This document shows positions 27,289-37,002 of a DNA stretch of 64,000 nt, piece by piece. The stretch lies in NCBI RefSeq assembly GCF_002217795.2, contig NZ_AP018823.1, positions 2,914,001 through 2,978,000 of the forward strand, written 5' to 3'. The stretch is from Aquitalea magnusonii (lineage in GTDB: Bacteria > Pseudomonadota > Gammaproteobacteria > Burkholderiales > Chromobacteriaceae). The notes under the pieces are model-generated. The model worked only from the letters and a program-made list of their open reading frames with translations, was not told the origin of the DNA and did not search any database. Positions within the stretch are counted from its first letter, which is position 1. Each line of letters begins with the position of its first letter. The position numbers were made by a program, and so were the translations under genes.

Positions 27289-29145
27289 TTACAGACGCAT
27301 GCCCAGCCCCAGCGACACCAGACTGCGATCACGCAGCAGGTTGTAATCACCACCGCCGGTTTTCAGATAGCTCAAATCCAACTGGTAATCGCGCCGTACA
27401 TGCAACGCCAGACTCAACATGGTGGTAAAGCGGCCCTGGGAAAACTGGCCATCGTAGGAATAACCGCGGACATCCTGGCCCACGGTCAGCGCCGGGGTAA
27501 GCACCAAGTCAGGCCAAATGCTTGCATATCGGCTTTCCAGCCGCACCCGCGCGCCCCAGGCATTGCTGGTGATGAAACCGTCCAGCCTGCACGTGGCTGC
27601 ATCGCCACTGCAGCTAGGATAAGCCTGGCTTGCCGCCATGCCCCAGCCTGCGCGGCCATAGCGCATCACCGAGGGGTCGGGCAAGGCAAAGACATGCTTG
27701 AGGCCCAGCTCGGCCGATAGCTTGACCTCCCCCCCGGCCAGCTTGCCCAGCGGCCGCGTGGCGCCCAGGCTCACACTCATCACCTGATAGCGGTCATAAC
27801 CGTCGGCAGAGCCCGCAACAGGCAGGCTGGCAAGACGGGATAGTGGCCCGCGTCCCAGTAACAAGCCGTTGAGAAAGTCTGAACCGTTCCAGGCCAGCGG
27901 CTGGTCGGGGATATAGCCCAGTTCGGCATAGGCTGCCGTCTGATCGGGCAGCCGGGTGGCAAAATTCAGCACAAACAGATGCAGATTGGCCGGATAGCTG
28001 CGGTAATACTGGCTGCTCAGTCCGGTAGCTTGCGCCAGGCCGCGGTTGGCCAGCAGCGGAGTGAGCACACCGGCACTATTGTGCTGCACGCCGGTATAGC
28101 CGACCTTGCTGTCGATATTGGCGGCGTAAAAACCGAATCGGCCCACGCCATCCAGCAGATAATGCACGCCAGCCCCGTATTGCCCGCCGGATGGCAGGCG
28201 GTCGGCACTGCGGCTGACGTAATCCAGCGCATTGCTGATGGACTGGCTGTCGCTGTTGCTGATGTTGCGCTGGCTGATGGCCGACAGCAAGGCACCGTTG
28301 AGGGTAAGCTGGTTGCAGCCCGGCTGGACATAATCGCCGGTGGAATAAAAAGTACCGCAGCCAGGATAAACATTCGGTGCGTAGGCAAACTGGTAAAAGG
28401 CATCCAGGCTGAGGCGGTCGCTCAGGTTCAGCTTGCCATAGACCGCCCAATCTGGGATCCCGGCTTCAGCCGCCACCGAACTGGCGCGGCTTAATGCTGC
28501 GTAATCAATGGCGTTGATTTGTGACAGCATGCCACTGGAGGTAGGACTGCCCCAGGGAATGGTCTGCCTGCCGGCGCGCAGCAGCAAGGGATAGCCGGCC
28601 AGACGGGTTGTCCCATAAAGATAGGCATCATCCAGCACCGCATTGCCAAAGCGCCCCAGCGGGACAAAACCCTCATCGCTCAGTGCCGCACCCGGCTGAT
28701 AATGATTGGTTACATTGCCATGCAGTACCGCTTGCCGTGCCTGCGTGTAGTCATACCAGGCCTTGCCGGCCACCCGCATGCCCAGGCCGTGATATTGCAC
28801 ATCCGCCTGCAGATAGCTTTCGATCGCGGTGGAGACCGCATCGCCGCTGCGATAGTTAAGATCGCCATCATTGAGCGTGTTCATCGACGCGCCGGAGATC
28901 ACCGGATCGGGATTGGCGGCGCGGATCACGGTTCCCATACCCAGCCAGCCACGCCATGACAGGGTGGCAGCCCCCACCGCCTGTTCGCTGGCGGCACCCA
29001 GTTCCGGCTTGATGGTGGTTATGCCATTCACGACTTCCGCCGCCAGCACAGGCTGGCACAGCATCACCAGCCCAGCCCCCATCCACCACCCGCCCCAACC
29101 ATTGCACAGCCTGATCAGCCGTGTCTTTCTCTTGTTTTTTTGCAT
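27289..29145 (-). CDS. DUF1302-family outer membrane protein
   Basis: Protein of 618 residues with an N-terminal signal sequence (after a basic KNKRKTRLIR stretch, hydrophobic to PVLAAE) and alternating beta-strand character ending LVSLGLGMRL. GRQTIPWGSPTSSGMLSQINAIDY and the multiple aromatic strands fit DUF1302 porin-like barrels. In other bacteria these accompany hydrophobic-compound or LuxR/RND transport genes; here it is alone, so substrate is unknown. It contains two short cysteine pairs (PGCGTFYSTGDYVQPGC and PSCSGDAATC), probably disulfide-bonded loops. Confidence 0.75.
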   Translation of the reverse strand: MQKNKRKTRLIRLCNGWGGWWMGAGLVMLCQPVLAAEVVNGITTIKPELGAASEQAVGAATLSWRGWLGMGTVIRAANPDPVISGASMNTLNDGDLNYRSGDAVSTAIESYLQADVQYHGLGMRVAGKAWYDYTQARQAVLHGNVTNHYQPGAALSDEGFVPLGRFGNAVLDDAYLYGTTRLAGYPLLLRAGRQTIPWGSPTSSGMLSQINAIDYAALSRASSVAAEAGIPDWAVYGKLNLSDRLSLDAFYQFAYAPNVYPGCGTFYSTGDYVQPGCNQLTLNGALLSAISQRNISNSDSQSISNALDYVSRSADRLPSGGQYGAGVHYLLDGVGRFGFYAANIDSKVGYTGVQHNSAGVLTPLLANRGLAQATGLSSQYYRSYPANLHLFVLNFATRLPDQTAAYAELGYIPDQPLAWNGSDFLNGLLLGRGPLSRLASLPVAGSADGYDRYQVMSVSLGATRPLGKLAGGEVKLSAELGLKHVFALPDPSVMRYGRAGWGMAASQAYPSCSGDAATCRLDGFITSNAWGARVRLESRYASIWPDLVLTPALTVGQDVRGYSYDGQFSQGRFTTMLSLALHVRRDYQLDLSYLKTGGGDYNLLRDRSLVSLGLGMRL

Positions 29146-29343
29146 CCTGTTACGCTAATGCCCAGTGTTCAGCCTGAAATGTCCAACATGTGTCATCAAG
29201 CACTGCACCGCCCCTCAGACAGTGCGCAACAACATGCCAAACCAGCCCGGCATTCTAGCTGCTGGCTACCGGCTGCCACTAGCGTCATCAGATTAAATTT
29301 GCGCAATGCGCCAGCAGGCGATGAAAACCCGCCCATCAGCGCA

Positions 29344-30576
29344 TCAGGGCGAAACGGCAGCCGGGCTCATAGATGGCTGAGCCTGCACCCGTCCCACCCA
29401 CCACACGGCCACGCCCACCAGCGCCACCGCACACCAGCCATTCCAGCCATAACCGACAATCTGCCCGGCGCTACCGCTACTGAGCAGCAAGCCGCCCAGC
29501 CAGGCACCGCAGCCATTGCCCAGCGACTGGATGGCACTGTTGACGCTGAGAAACGCCCCGCGGTTTTGTGGCAGGGGTACGGTGGTGAGCAAAGCCTGCA
29601 GCGGAATCATGCGACCGGACAAGGCCACCATGAACACCGGAAAGAACGCCACGATGACAATAAAGGGCAAACTCGGCAGATGGGTGACAAACAAGACCGG
29701 CAGCATGGAAAACAAGGCCATGAGACGAAACAACTGGTGCTTGCCATGACGGTCGGCCAGCCGGCCGATACGGCGGGAGGTAAAGAAGGTGGCCGCCCCG
29801 CCAGCCATGTAGATCCAGGCAATCTGCTGCGGAGCAATCCCGTGGTTGGCCACCAGTACCGGCGAGATGAAGGGAATCACCATCATATGCGACACCAGCA
29901 TGAGAAAGGTCAGCCCGAAAGCCCGCAGGTGGCGCGGATTACTCAGCAGGCCCCACAAGTCGGGCAGTACCTCGCGTAGCGGTGGCGGTGCCACCTGCAG
30001 GTGCACGCGCAGCGAAGGGACCAGCATCCATGCCACCAGCCAGATCAGCAAGGACAGCACCGTCAACAGGTAAAACGGTGATGACCAGCCCAGATGAGCC
30101 CCCAGCACGATGCCGGCAGGCACACCGGCAATGGCCGCCAGGGAAAAAGCCGTCATGATGGTGCCGGTGGCCGCCCCTCGGCGCGACAGCGGCACCACAT
30201 CGCTGACAATCGCCATGATGATGGAAGCCAGCACGCCACCGCTGAGGCCGGCAAAGGCACGCGCCAGCAACAGCATGTGAAAGTTGCCGGCCATGGCGCA
30301 CACCAGGTTGGAAGCAGCAAACAGGCCATAAATCACCAGCAGCAAGCGGCGACGGTCGAAGCGGTCGATATAGGTGGCGGCAAACAGCCCGGACAAGCCG
30401 GAACACCAGGAATAGGCCGATACCGCGGTGGCAAATGCTGCCGGACTGATGGCAAAGGCACGCATGATTTGCGGTCCCAGCGGCATCATCACCATGAAAT
30501 CCATGATGATGGTGAACTGCGTCAGCGCCAGCAGCCACAGCAGGCCACGCTCACGCGGGAGGCTTGATTCAGCCAT
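29344..30576 (-). CDS. MFS drug/metabolite exporter
   Basis: Major facilitator of 410 residues with 12 predicted membrane segments. The loop after helix 2 has YIDRFDRRRLLL (motif A variant) and the LARAFAGLSGGVLASIIMAIVSDVVPLSRRG segment is typical of DHA1/AraJ-like exporters. ATG at 30576 has AAGGAG; the ORF opens two codons earlier at TTG. The LysR gene lies upstream on the same strand, separated by an AT-rich 143-bp gap, and may control it. Confidence 0.87.
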   Translation of the reverse strand: MAESSLPRERGLLWLLALTQFTIIMDFMVMMPLGPQIMRAFAISPAAFATAVSAYSWCSGLSGLFAATYIDRFDRRRLLLVIYGLFAASNLVCAMAGNFHMLLLARAFAGLSGGVLASIIMAIVSDVVPLSRRGAATGTIMTAFSLAAIAGVPAGIVLGAHLGWSSPFYLLTVLSLLIWLVAWMLVPSLRVHLQVAPPPLREVLPDLWGLLSNPRHLRAFGLTFLMLVSHMMVIPFISPVLVANHGIAPQQIAWIYMAGGAATFFTSRRIGRLADRHGKHQLFRLMALFSMLPVLFVTHLPSLPFIVIVAFFPVFMVALSGRMIPLQALLTTVPLPQNRGAFLSVNSAIQSLGNGCGAWLGGLLLSSGSAGQIVGYGWNGWCAVALVGVAVWWVGRVQAQPSMSPAAVSP

Positions 30577-30719
30577 GGACAACTCCTTGCGGCCCCGCAG
30601 GCTGGCCTATACCGCCGGCCAGCAGGACAGATTAATTGACAATATCACCAAATATGAATTAATTGATTGATAATGTCAACTTTGCCAACCGTATTCTGCC
30701 AGCGCCTTACCCAGCAGCC

Positions 30720-31586
30720 TCAGAATGCCGGCGGCTCCTTGCGCAGGGCTTGCCGGATCATCTGCTGCATCACGTCACAGGCACGCGCCCCTTGCGAGTG
30801 CGGGCTGCGTATCAGTGCCACCTGCAAGGCTGGCAAAGCAGGCAGTCCCTGCGCACTGCCCAGCACCTGGATGCCCGCCGGCACACTGCACGCGGTCAGC
30901 ACTGCAACAGCCATACCACTATGCACCGCGGCCAGTTGGCCGGCCACGCTGGGGCTGCTGTACACCACACGCCAGGCACGCTGCCTGGCCTCCACCGCGT
31001 CCAGCACGGCACTGCGCGCCCGGCTGCCCAGCTCATACAGGGCAATCGGCAGCGGCTCACGCAGCCAGGCGGCATGCTGGCTGTCCCCCACCCAGACCAT
31101 GGCTTCGTCAAACAAATACTCACCGCGGTCCGGCGCATCGCGGCTGACCACCGCCAGATCAAGCTCGCCGCTTTCCACCTTGCGGATCAGGGCGGTTGAC
31201 TGTTCACAAACCAGATTGATTTCCACGGCAGGAAAACGGCCAGCATAATCGCGCAGCACATTACCCAGATAAGCAACCGCATAATCTTCCGGCACACCGA
31301 GGCGCAACTGGCCACTCACCTGGGCAGCATGCAAGGTATCCAGCGCTGCCGCATGCGCCGCCAGTACCCGCCGCGCATGCGGCAGCAACTCGGCTCCGGC
31401 AGCCGTCAGCGCCAGCGCGCGTGGGCTGCGCAACAACAGCACACAGCCTGCCGCCTGCTCCAGCTTTTTGAGCTGCATGCTGACCGCCGACTGCGACCGA
31501 TGCACTTGGCCGGCAGCCGCACTGAGCGAACCGGCATCCACCACGGCGACAAAAGCACGCAACCAGTCCAGTTGCAAGTCCTGCAT
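30720..31586 (-). CDS. LysR-family transcriptional regulator
   Basis: Regulator of 288 residues: N-terminal HTH (LDWLRAFVAVVDAGSLSAAAGQVHRSQSAVSMQLKKLEQ) and a C-terminal periplasmic-binding-like effector domain. It is transcribed divergently from the EamA exporter gene (90-bp gap) and in line with the MFS gene, so both transporters are candidate targets. GAGGGTGTCG precedes the ATG at 31586. Effector unknown. Confidence 0.92.
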   Translation of the reverse strand: MQDLQLDWLRAFVAVVDAGSLSAAAGQVHRSQSAVSMQLKKLEQAAGCVLLLRSPRALALTAAGAELLPHARRVLAAHAAALDTLHAAQVSGQLRLGVPEDYAVAYLGNVLRDYAGRFPAVEINLVCEQSTALIRKVESGELDLAVVSRDAPDRGEYLFDEAMVWVGDSQHAAWLREPLPIALYELGSRARSAVLDAVEARQRAWRVVYSSPSVAGQLAAVHSGMAVAVLTACSVPAGIQVLGSAQGLPALPALQVALIRSPHSQGARACDVMQQMIRQALRKEPPAF

Positions 31587-31675
31587 CGACACCCTCGCCA
31601 ATATTCGAAAAACGAATGATTAACATAGCATAAATTCGCTTTACCGAAAAAAGCACCGGCCACGATGATTGTGTG

Positions 31676-32578
31676 ATGAAACAGACAAGCATCTTGCCCC
31701 CGGCGACCACGATCGGGGAGCGCCAGCAGGACACGGGAAGCCGGCACATGATTCTGGCCGGACTGCTACTGGGAACACTGGGCATCTTTGTCACCGAAGC
31801 CCATCAGCCACCACTCTTGACGGTGTTGATGCGCTGCTTGTTCGGTGCCATCGCCTTGCTTGCCTGGGGTGCCGGCAGCGGCAAGCTAGGCGAACTGCGC
31901 CTGCGTGGCAGCGCACTGCTGGCCGTGCTGCTGGCCAGCCTGCTGATGGTGGCAAACTGGGGACTGTTTTTTGCAGCCATCCCGCTCACCTCCATCGGCT
32001 TGGCTACCGTGCTGTTTCACCTGCAACCATTCTGGGTAATGCTGTATGGAAGCCTGCGGCAGGGGGAAACGCTGTCACGCCGACATCTGCTGGCCGCCCT
32101 CACCGCGCTGCTCGGCCTCGGCTTAGCCTGCGGTTTGGCCGGCTGGCGCAGCGAAGCACTGCCGGAGGGTTTGCTGAACGGGGTGCTGATGTGTATTGCC
32201 GGCTCACTGGCCTACGCCGGACTACCCATCATCGCCAGAAGCCGCCCAGCCATCAGCTCATTTGCATTCGCCTGGTGGCAATGTGCCGTCGGCGTGCTAC
32301 TGACGGTCTGGTGGCCACTCCTCAATGGCTGGCCGTCAACGGCGCTCAGTTGGGCTTGGCTGGCGGGGCTGGGCAGCCTGCACACCGGTCTTGCCTATGC
32401 CTTGCTCTACAGCGGCATGAGCCGGGTTGGCACCAGTCGTTTTGCGGTACTGCAGTTTGTCTATCCGGTAACGGCCATTGTGGTGGACTGGCTGGTCTAC
32501 CGGCATGCACTGGATGGATGGCAACTGGCCGGTATTGGCCTGATGGGACTTGCGCTGTGGTCGCTGCGGCGCGGCTAG
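31676..32578 (+). CDS. EamA/DMT-family transporter
   Basis: Inner membrane protein of 300 residues with ten hydrophobic segments arranged as two EamA repeats; the PLTSIGLATVLFHLQPFWVMLYG and VGTSRFAVLQFVYPVTAIVVDW blocks are typical. Probably exports small metabolites such as amino acids. Divergent from LysR. Another plausible start is 31748 with GGGAAG upstream. Its 3' end overlaps the convergent REC-EAL gene by 4 bp. Confidence 0.88.
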   Translation: MKQTSILPPATTIGERQQDTGSRHMILAGLLLGTLGIFVTEAHQPPLLTVLMRCLFGAIALLAWGAGSGKLGELRLRGSALLAVLLASLLMVANWGLFFAAIPLTSIGLATVLFHLQPFWVMLYGSLRQGETLSRRHLLAALTALLGLGLACGLAGWRSEALPEGLLNGVLMCIAGSLAYAGLPIIARSRPAISSFAFAWWQCAVGVLLTVWWPLLNGWPSTALSWAWLAGLGSLHTGLAYALLYSGMSRVGTSRFAVLQFVYPVTAIVVDWLVYRHALDGWQLAGIGLMGLALWSLRRG

Positions 32579-33810
32579 GACACCACCTGCGGTAATAACA
32601 GCGGATGGCGGATGAAACCGGCCAGTTGCTCACGGGACATGGGTTCGGCCAACAGAAAGCCCTGCACCAGATCGACACGCAATTGCTTGACCAGGTCAAA
32701 ATCCTGCTGCCGGCTGACGCCCTCCACCACAACGGACACATGCTGGCTTTGCAGCATGCGCACGGCAAAACCCAGCAGCTTTTCGGCGGCAGGATCGCCA
32801 GCCGCCTTATGCACCAAGGTACGGTCAATCTTGACCGAATTGGCAGGTATTTCTCGCAAATGATGAAATCCGGAATATCCGGCACCAAAATCATCCAGTG
32901 CCAGATTAAATCCCATCACCCGCAAACGAATCGCATTTTCCAGAGAGCAGCTCAGATTATCCAGCGGCTGGGTTTCTGTTAATTCCAACGTAATTCGTGC
33001 CGGAGACAGATGAGCCGCCCGGAGGATGGCATTCAGTTTATCCGGCATGTCAGGCAAATCGAATTCGCTGACATTGATATTCACTGCGACACCCAGATCC
33101 ATTTCAGGAAACAGGCTGTCCCACTCACAGCAGTCCCGTACCGAATGCTCCAGCATGGTGCATAGCAGTTCCTCCGCCAGGCCGGTTTCCTCGATGCGGG
33201 GTAGAAACATGCCCGGTGAAATCAGGCCATGCACCGGATGTTGCCAGCGCGCCAATGCTTCCACCGAAACCGTTTCCAGCGTTTGCGGATTAATCTTGGG
33301 CTGATACCAGGGCAGAATCTGCCCGCTGCGCAGGGCGTCGCGCAATTCCTGACGACTAAAGGCATGCGGGCTGCCGGACAGGGTTTGCCACCGGCCATCC
33401 AACTGCTTGACACAGGCATGCAGCAAGGGTTTGAGCTGCGCCAGGGACACCGGCTTTTGCAGGCAGCCCAGTACGGACAGCTCATGATGAAAACCAAAGC
33501 GCGACACACTATGCAAGATATCCTCGGCCTGTGCGCTACAGTAAACCAGCAGGGGAACATGTTCGAGCGAACGCATGTGGCGCATCAACTGGATGCCATC
33601 CAGCCGGGGCATGTCCAGATCACAGATCATCAGGTCATAGCAAGCAGACTCCAGCCGTGACAAGGCCTGATAACCATCTTCAGCCTCGTCGATATGGCTA
33701 ACGCCGCTTTGCTGGAGCAACAGGCGTAATACCATGCGCTGAATGGCGTGATCCTCGACAATCAATATCCTGAGTGGGAAATTGGTGTCGCGCAATAATG
33801 AAGAAGGCAT
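32575..33810 (-). CDS. REC-EAL response regulator, RocR-like c-di-GMP phosphodiesterase
   Basis: Protein of 411 residues. Receiver domain at about 12-130 with phospho-acceptor Asp64 in MICDLDMPRLDG. EAL domain at about 155-400 with all residues expected for catalysis: VEALARW, VNINVSE, LELTETQ, LALDDFGAGYSGF, VKIDRTL, VVEGVS, VQGF. It should hydrolyse c-di-GMP under phosphorylation control, as does Pseudomonas RocR. It is divergent from a NarL/FixJ regulator but no histidine kinase is nearby. Confidence 0.92.
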   Translation of the reverse strand: MPSSLLRDTNFPLRILIVEDHAIQRMVLRLLLQQSGVSHIDEAEDGYQALSRLESACYDLMICDLDMPRLDGIQLMRHMRSLEHVPLLVYCSAQAEDILHSVSRFGFHHELSVLGCLQKPVSLAQLKPLLHACVKQLDGRWQTLSGSPHAFSRQELRDALRSGQILPWYQPKINPQTLETVSVEALARWQHPVHGLISPGMFLPRIEETGLAEELLCTMLEHSVRDCCEWDSLFPEMDLGVAVNINVSEFDLPDMPDKLNAILRAAHLSPARITLELTETQPLDNLSCSLENAIRLRVMGFNLALDDFGAGYSGFHHLREIPANSVKIDRTLVHKAAGDPAAEKLLGFAVRMLQSQHVSVVVEGVSRQQDFDLVKQLRVDLVQGFLLAEPMSREQLAGFIRHPLLLPQVVS

Positions 33811-34008
33811 TCAAATTACCTGAAACGGTTCTGCTTGGTTTTTTATAATTGGCACATTATCCTTACCTATATACTGAATGCTGATGGGAAAATTCTGATT
33901 GAATACTAGATTTTTCTTATGACATTTTTAAAGAAACACATTTACTCTCCTGCAGTTGAATGCTAGAAAAATATTATTTCTAATCCATAACATTCCGGAG
34001 ACTTAAGA
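33811..34008. promoter_or_regulatory. AT-rich divergent intergenic region
   Basis: About 200 bp of unusually AT-rich DNA between the REC-EAL gene and the NarL/FixJ regulator gene, with T-runs and TATA-like stretches (for example TTTTATAATTGGCA). It must hold both promoters. AT-richness suggests silencing by H-NS-like proteins; no specific operator was identified. Confidence 0.5.
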
Positions 34009-34635
34009 ATGAAAAGCGCCATCATTGTCGATGACCACCCCGCCATCTGCTTGGCTGTCCGTTCTGTGCTGGAAAAATCGGGGCGATACGCAATCATCGG
34101 CGAAACCGACAATGGCCAATCTGTCATCGAACTGGTCCGCGAGCACAAGGTCGACCTGATCATCATCGACCTCAACATCCCACGCATCAGTGGTCTGGAA
34201 CTGATCAAGCGCATCAAGGGACAGCATCCGGGCATCAAGCTGCTGGTACTCTCGGCGCAGGATGAAATGGTGTATGCATCGCGCTCGATGCAGGCCGGTG
34301 CCGATGGCTTCGTCAGCAAGAGCAAGGACCTGAATGCCATCCTGTCGGCATCGGATGCCATCATGGCCGGCTACAGCTTCTTCCCGCGTGATGTGGTATC
34401 AGGAGCCAAGCTCAATGTGGAAAGCCAGATCGACAGCCGGATCGAGAAACTGTCCGATCGCGAGCTGGCCGTGCTGCAGCATCTGGCACAAGGCTTGTCC
34501 AACAAGGACATCGCCGACCGCCTGTTCATCAGCAACAAGACAGTCAGCACCTACAAGGTGAATATCTTTGAAAAACTGGGTATTTCCAATGTGGTGGACC
34601 TCACCGATTTTGCCCGTACCAACAAACTGGTTTGA
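34009..34635 (+). CDS. NarL/FixJ-family response regulator (RocA/EvgA-like)
   Basis: Regulator of 208 residues. Receiver domain with Asp54 in LIIIDLNIPRISGLELIKRI, VLSAQDE, and GFVSKSKDL; LuxR-type HTH at about 145-205 (LSDRELAVLQHLAQGLSNKDIADRLFISNKTVSTYKVNIFEKL). The arrangement resembles EvgA, BvgA and RocA1, partners of hybrid sensor kinases. No sensor is in the window. RBS GGAG at 9-12 bases before the ATG. Confidence 0.93.
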   Translation: MKSAIIVDDHPAICLAVRSVLEKSGRYAIIGETDNGQSVIELVREHKVDLIIIDLNIPRISGLELIKRIKGQHPGIKLLVLSAQDEMVYASRSMQAGADGFVSKSKDLNAILSASDAIMAGYSFFPRDVVSGAKLNVESQIDSRIEKLSDRELAVLQHLAQGLSNKDIADRLFISNKTVSTYKVNIFEKLGISNVVDLTDFARTNKLV

Positions 34636-34998
34636 GTGCTCCCAGAGGCGACGCATACTCGCCTCTGCGCCCTCTGCCAGATATCCGGATGACCCCATCT
34701 GCTGCTCCCTTCGCACGTGGTCCTGCTGGTGATGGCCGGGGAGACTGTACCCGCAGATTGCCCACTGCCCTCCTGACCCATCGGTCAGACCACTCCAAGC
34801 GCAGAATACTGTTTTCCATCTCTGCCCTGCTTACCACCATGCTGGCAATGCCCCGGAAGCAGGTATCCACGCGCTCAGCAGCCTGTCAGTCCCCATGCCC
34901 GGATAAGCCAGAAACCAAGTCACGGCTGACCCTTTGACCGGTTACTCAGCCTCTCGGCCACTAGTATGGTAGCGCTCAAATCCAAGCGGGAGATGGTG
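34636..34998. other. intergenic region before the sugar operon
   Basis: About 360 bp without a credible gene. A 9-bp stem-loop (CAGAGGCGA / TCGCCTCTG, 34643-34667) follows the response regulator and may end its transcript although it lacks a T-run. The rest must contain the sugar-operon promoter. A possible 101-codon ORF has no RBS or coding character. Confidence 0.6.
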
Positions 34999-35760
34999 AT
35001 GAGCGTAGTGGTCAGTGGGGCTGCCCATGGCATTGGGCAAGCGGTCGCGATGCGACTGGCGGCAGAAGGTCAGCCGCTGGTATTGGTGGATATCGATGCC
35101 ACAGGGCTGGCGCGCATGGCAGAGGCCTTGCCGCGCAATCTTCCCCATCGACTGGTCATCGGTTCGGTTGCCGACCGTGCTACCGCAGATGCTGCGGCGG
35201 TAGCGGCGCAAGAACTGGGCGGTGCCCATGGTTTATCCCATAACGCGGGTATCCAACGTTATGGCTCGGCACTGGACACCTCGCAGCAATGCTGGGATGA
35301 AGTCATGGCGACCAATCTGGGCGCAGCCTTCCTGCTGGCACAAGCCTTGTTGCCGCAACTCATCGCCAAGCGCGGGGCCCTGGTATTCATGGCTTCGGTA
35401 CAAGGCCTGGCCACACAGCGCAATGTGGCTGCCTATACGGCATCCAAGCATGGGCTGATCGGCCTGAGCAAATCCATTGCCGTGGACTTTGCCAGCCAGG
35501 GCGTGCGCTCCAATGCCATCGCCCCAGGTTCCATCGACACCCCCATGCTGCGCGATGCCATCGCCAGTGCGCCCTCCCCCGCTGCCTTACGCAAAGAAAT
35601 CGACACCATGCATCCGCTGGGCCGCGCTGGTCATGCCAGCGAAGTTGCCGAGCTGGTGGCTTTTTTGCTGTCTGACCGTGCCACCTTCATTACCGGAGAA
35701 GTCATCCGCATTGATGGTGGTTTGCTCGCCCTTATCGGCGGCTCACCCTTACAGGACTGA
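34999..35760 (+). CDS. SDR-family NAD(P)-dependent sugar dehydrogenase
   Basis: Short-chain dehydrogenase of 253 residues. Cofactor loop SGAAHGIG, NAG motif in SHNAGIQ, catalytic serine in VFMASVQG and YTASK, and C-terminal GEVIRIDGG. Asp in LVDID suggests NAD preference. As first gene of an operon with a lactonase, dehydratase and sugar importer it probably oxidises the imported sugar at C1 to a lactone; the exact sugar is unknown. ATG at 34999 has GGGAG; an ATG two codons earlier is too close to it. Confidence 0.85.
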   Translation: MSVVVSGAAHGIGQAVAMRLAAEGQPLVLVDIDATGLARMAEALPRNLPHRLVIGSVADRATADAAAVAAQELGGAHGLSHNAGIQRYGSALDTSQQCWDEVMATNLGAAFLLAQALLPQLIAKRGALVFMASVQGLATQRNVAAYTASKHGLIGLSKSIAVDFASQGVRSNAIAPGSIDTPMLRDAIASAPSPAALRKEIDTMHPLGRAGHASEVAELVAFLLSDRATFITGEVIRIDGGLLALIGGSPLQD

Positions 35761-35763
35761 AAC

Positions 35764-37002
35764 ATGGCCATTGTAGATATCAAGGCGACCACGGTTGCCG
35801 TTCCGCTGGAAGCGCCACTCAGACATTCCGCCGGCGTACACTGGCAACGCTTTGTCCGCACCGTGGTAGAAGTCATCGACGATAGCGGCTTGTCTGGCTG
35901 GGGCGAACTGGGCGGTGGCGGTGAAAGTGCCGAAGCTGCCGTCAAGGCCTTGCTGCCCTACCTGAAGGGGCATGATCCGCTGCAGTTCGAGCAATTGCGC
36001 TGGAAAATCATGAACCCCACTGCCAGCCTGTACAACAACCGTCTGCAACTGCATGCCGCCATTGAAATGGCCTGTATGGATCTGGCCGGCAAACAACTTG
36101 GCATGCGCGCCTGTGATTTTCTCGGTGGTGCGCTGCGCGAGCAGGTCGATTTTGCCGCTTACCTGTTCTACCGCTATGAACACAATGGCCGCGGCGGTGA
36201 AACCATGCCGGAAGACATGGTGCGCCATGCGTTGGAACTGAAGCAGCGCCATGGCTTCCGGGTACACAAGCTCAAGGGCGGACATTTTGCACCCGACCAC
36301 GATATCGCCGTCATGGAAGCGCTGGCCGCCGCCCTGCCAGGCGACCGGCTGCGACTGGACCCGAACGCCACCTGGTCGGTGGAAGAAAGCCTGCGCGTCG
36401 GTCGCGCCATCGCCCATCTGCCGAATGATTATCTGGAAGACCCTACCTGGGGGCTGGAAGGCATGCGCCGCGTACGCGAACGCCAGCCCATTCCCACCGC
36501 CACCAATATGGTGGTGGTGAATTTTGAACAGTTGGCGCAATGCATGCGCCACAGCCTGGTGGATGTCATCTTGCTGGACACCACCTTCTGGGGCGGGCTG
36601 CGTCAGGCTTACAAGGCGGGTACCGTGCTGGAAACCTTCCAGCACTCCGCCGCCATTCATTCTTCCGGCGAACTGGGCATCCAACTGGCCTCCATGCTGC
36701 ATCTGGGCGCGGCCCTGCCCAATCTCAATTTCGCCGCCGATGCCCATTACCATCACCTGAGCGACGATATTCTGGCAGGCGGCAAATTCAGCTATCAGGA
36801 CGGTGCCATTGCCCTGCCACAAGGACCGGGGCTGGGGGTTGAGGTGTGCCGTGACAAGCTGGCGCAGTATGCCGAGCACTACCGCAGCGTGGGTGGCTAT
36901 GCCTATGACCGCGATCCGGGCCGACCCGGCTGGTATGGCATCCTGCCGGAGCGGCGCTGGGCCGACCCTAGCCAACAGCAGGTGGGGGTATACCATGGCT
37001 GA
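35764..37002 (+). CDS. enolase-superfamily sugar-acid dehydratase (glucarate dehydratase-like)
   Basis: Mg-dependent dehydratase of 412 residues from the mandelate racemase/muconate lactonizing branch. It has the catalytic lysine motif HKLKGG, metal ligand region [18 protein letters not shown], and PTATNM with the HSSGELGI histidine. These are closest to glucarate dehydratase, though the length is shorter and the C-terminus differs. It should turn a sugar acid into a 2-keto-3-deoxy acid. It follows the SDR gene by three bases and overlaps the ATPase gene by 8 bp. Confidence 0.85.
   Translation: MAIVDIKATTVAVPLEAPLRHSAGVHWQRFVRTVVEVIDDSGLSGWGELGGGGESAEAAVKALLPYLKGHDPLQFEQLRWKIMNPTASLYNNRLQLHAAIEMACMDLAGKQLGMRACDFLGGALREQVDFAAYLFYRYEHNGRGGETMPEDMVRHALELKQRHGFRVHKLKGGHFAPDHDIAVMEALAAALPGDRLRLDPNATWSVEESLRVGRAIAHLPNDYLEDPTWGLEGMRRVRERQPIPTATNMVVVNFEQLAQCMRHSLVDVILLDTTFWGGLRQAYKAGTVLETFQHSAAIHSSGELGIQLASMLHLGAALPNLNFAADAHYHHLSDDILAGGKFSYQDGAIALPQGPGLGVEVCRDKLAQYAEHYRSVGGYAYDRDPGRPGWYGILPERRWADPSQQQVGVYHG

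Noticed and set aside
27289..29145. Horizontal transfer island around the DUF1302 and MFS genes
   Set aside because: No integrase, repeats, tRNA edge or clear base-composition break was found.
30583..30719. Operator-like inverted motifs GACAATATC and GATAATGTC between the LysR and MFS genes
   Set aside because: Only seven of nine positions pair across a long spacer in AT-rich sequence; not enough to call a LysR site.
34632..34937. 101-codon ORF in the intergenic region before the sugar operon
   Set aside because: No RBS, no similarity recognised, and it starts inside the preceding gene's stop region; composition is not coding-like.
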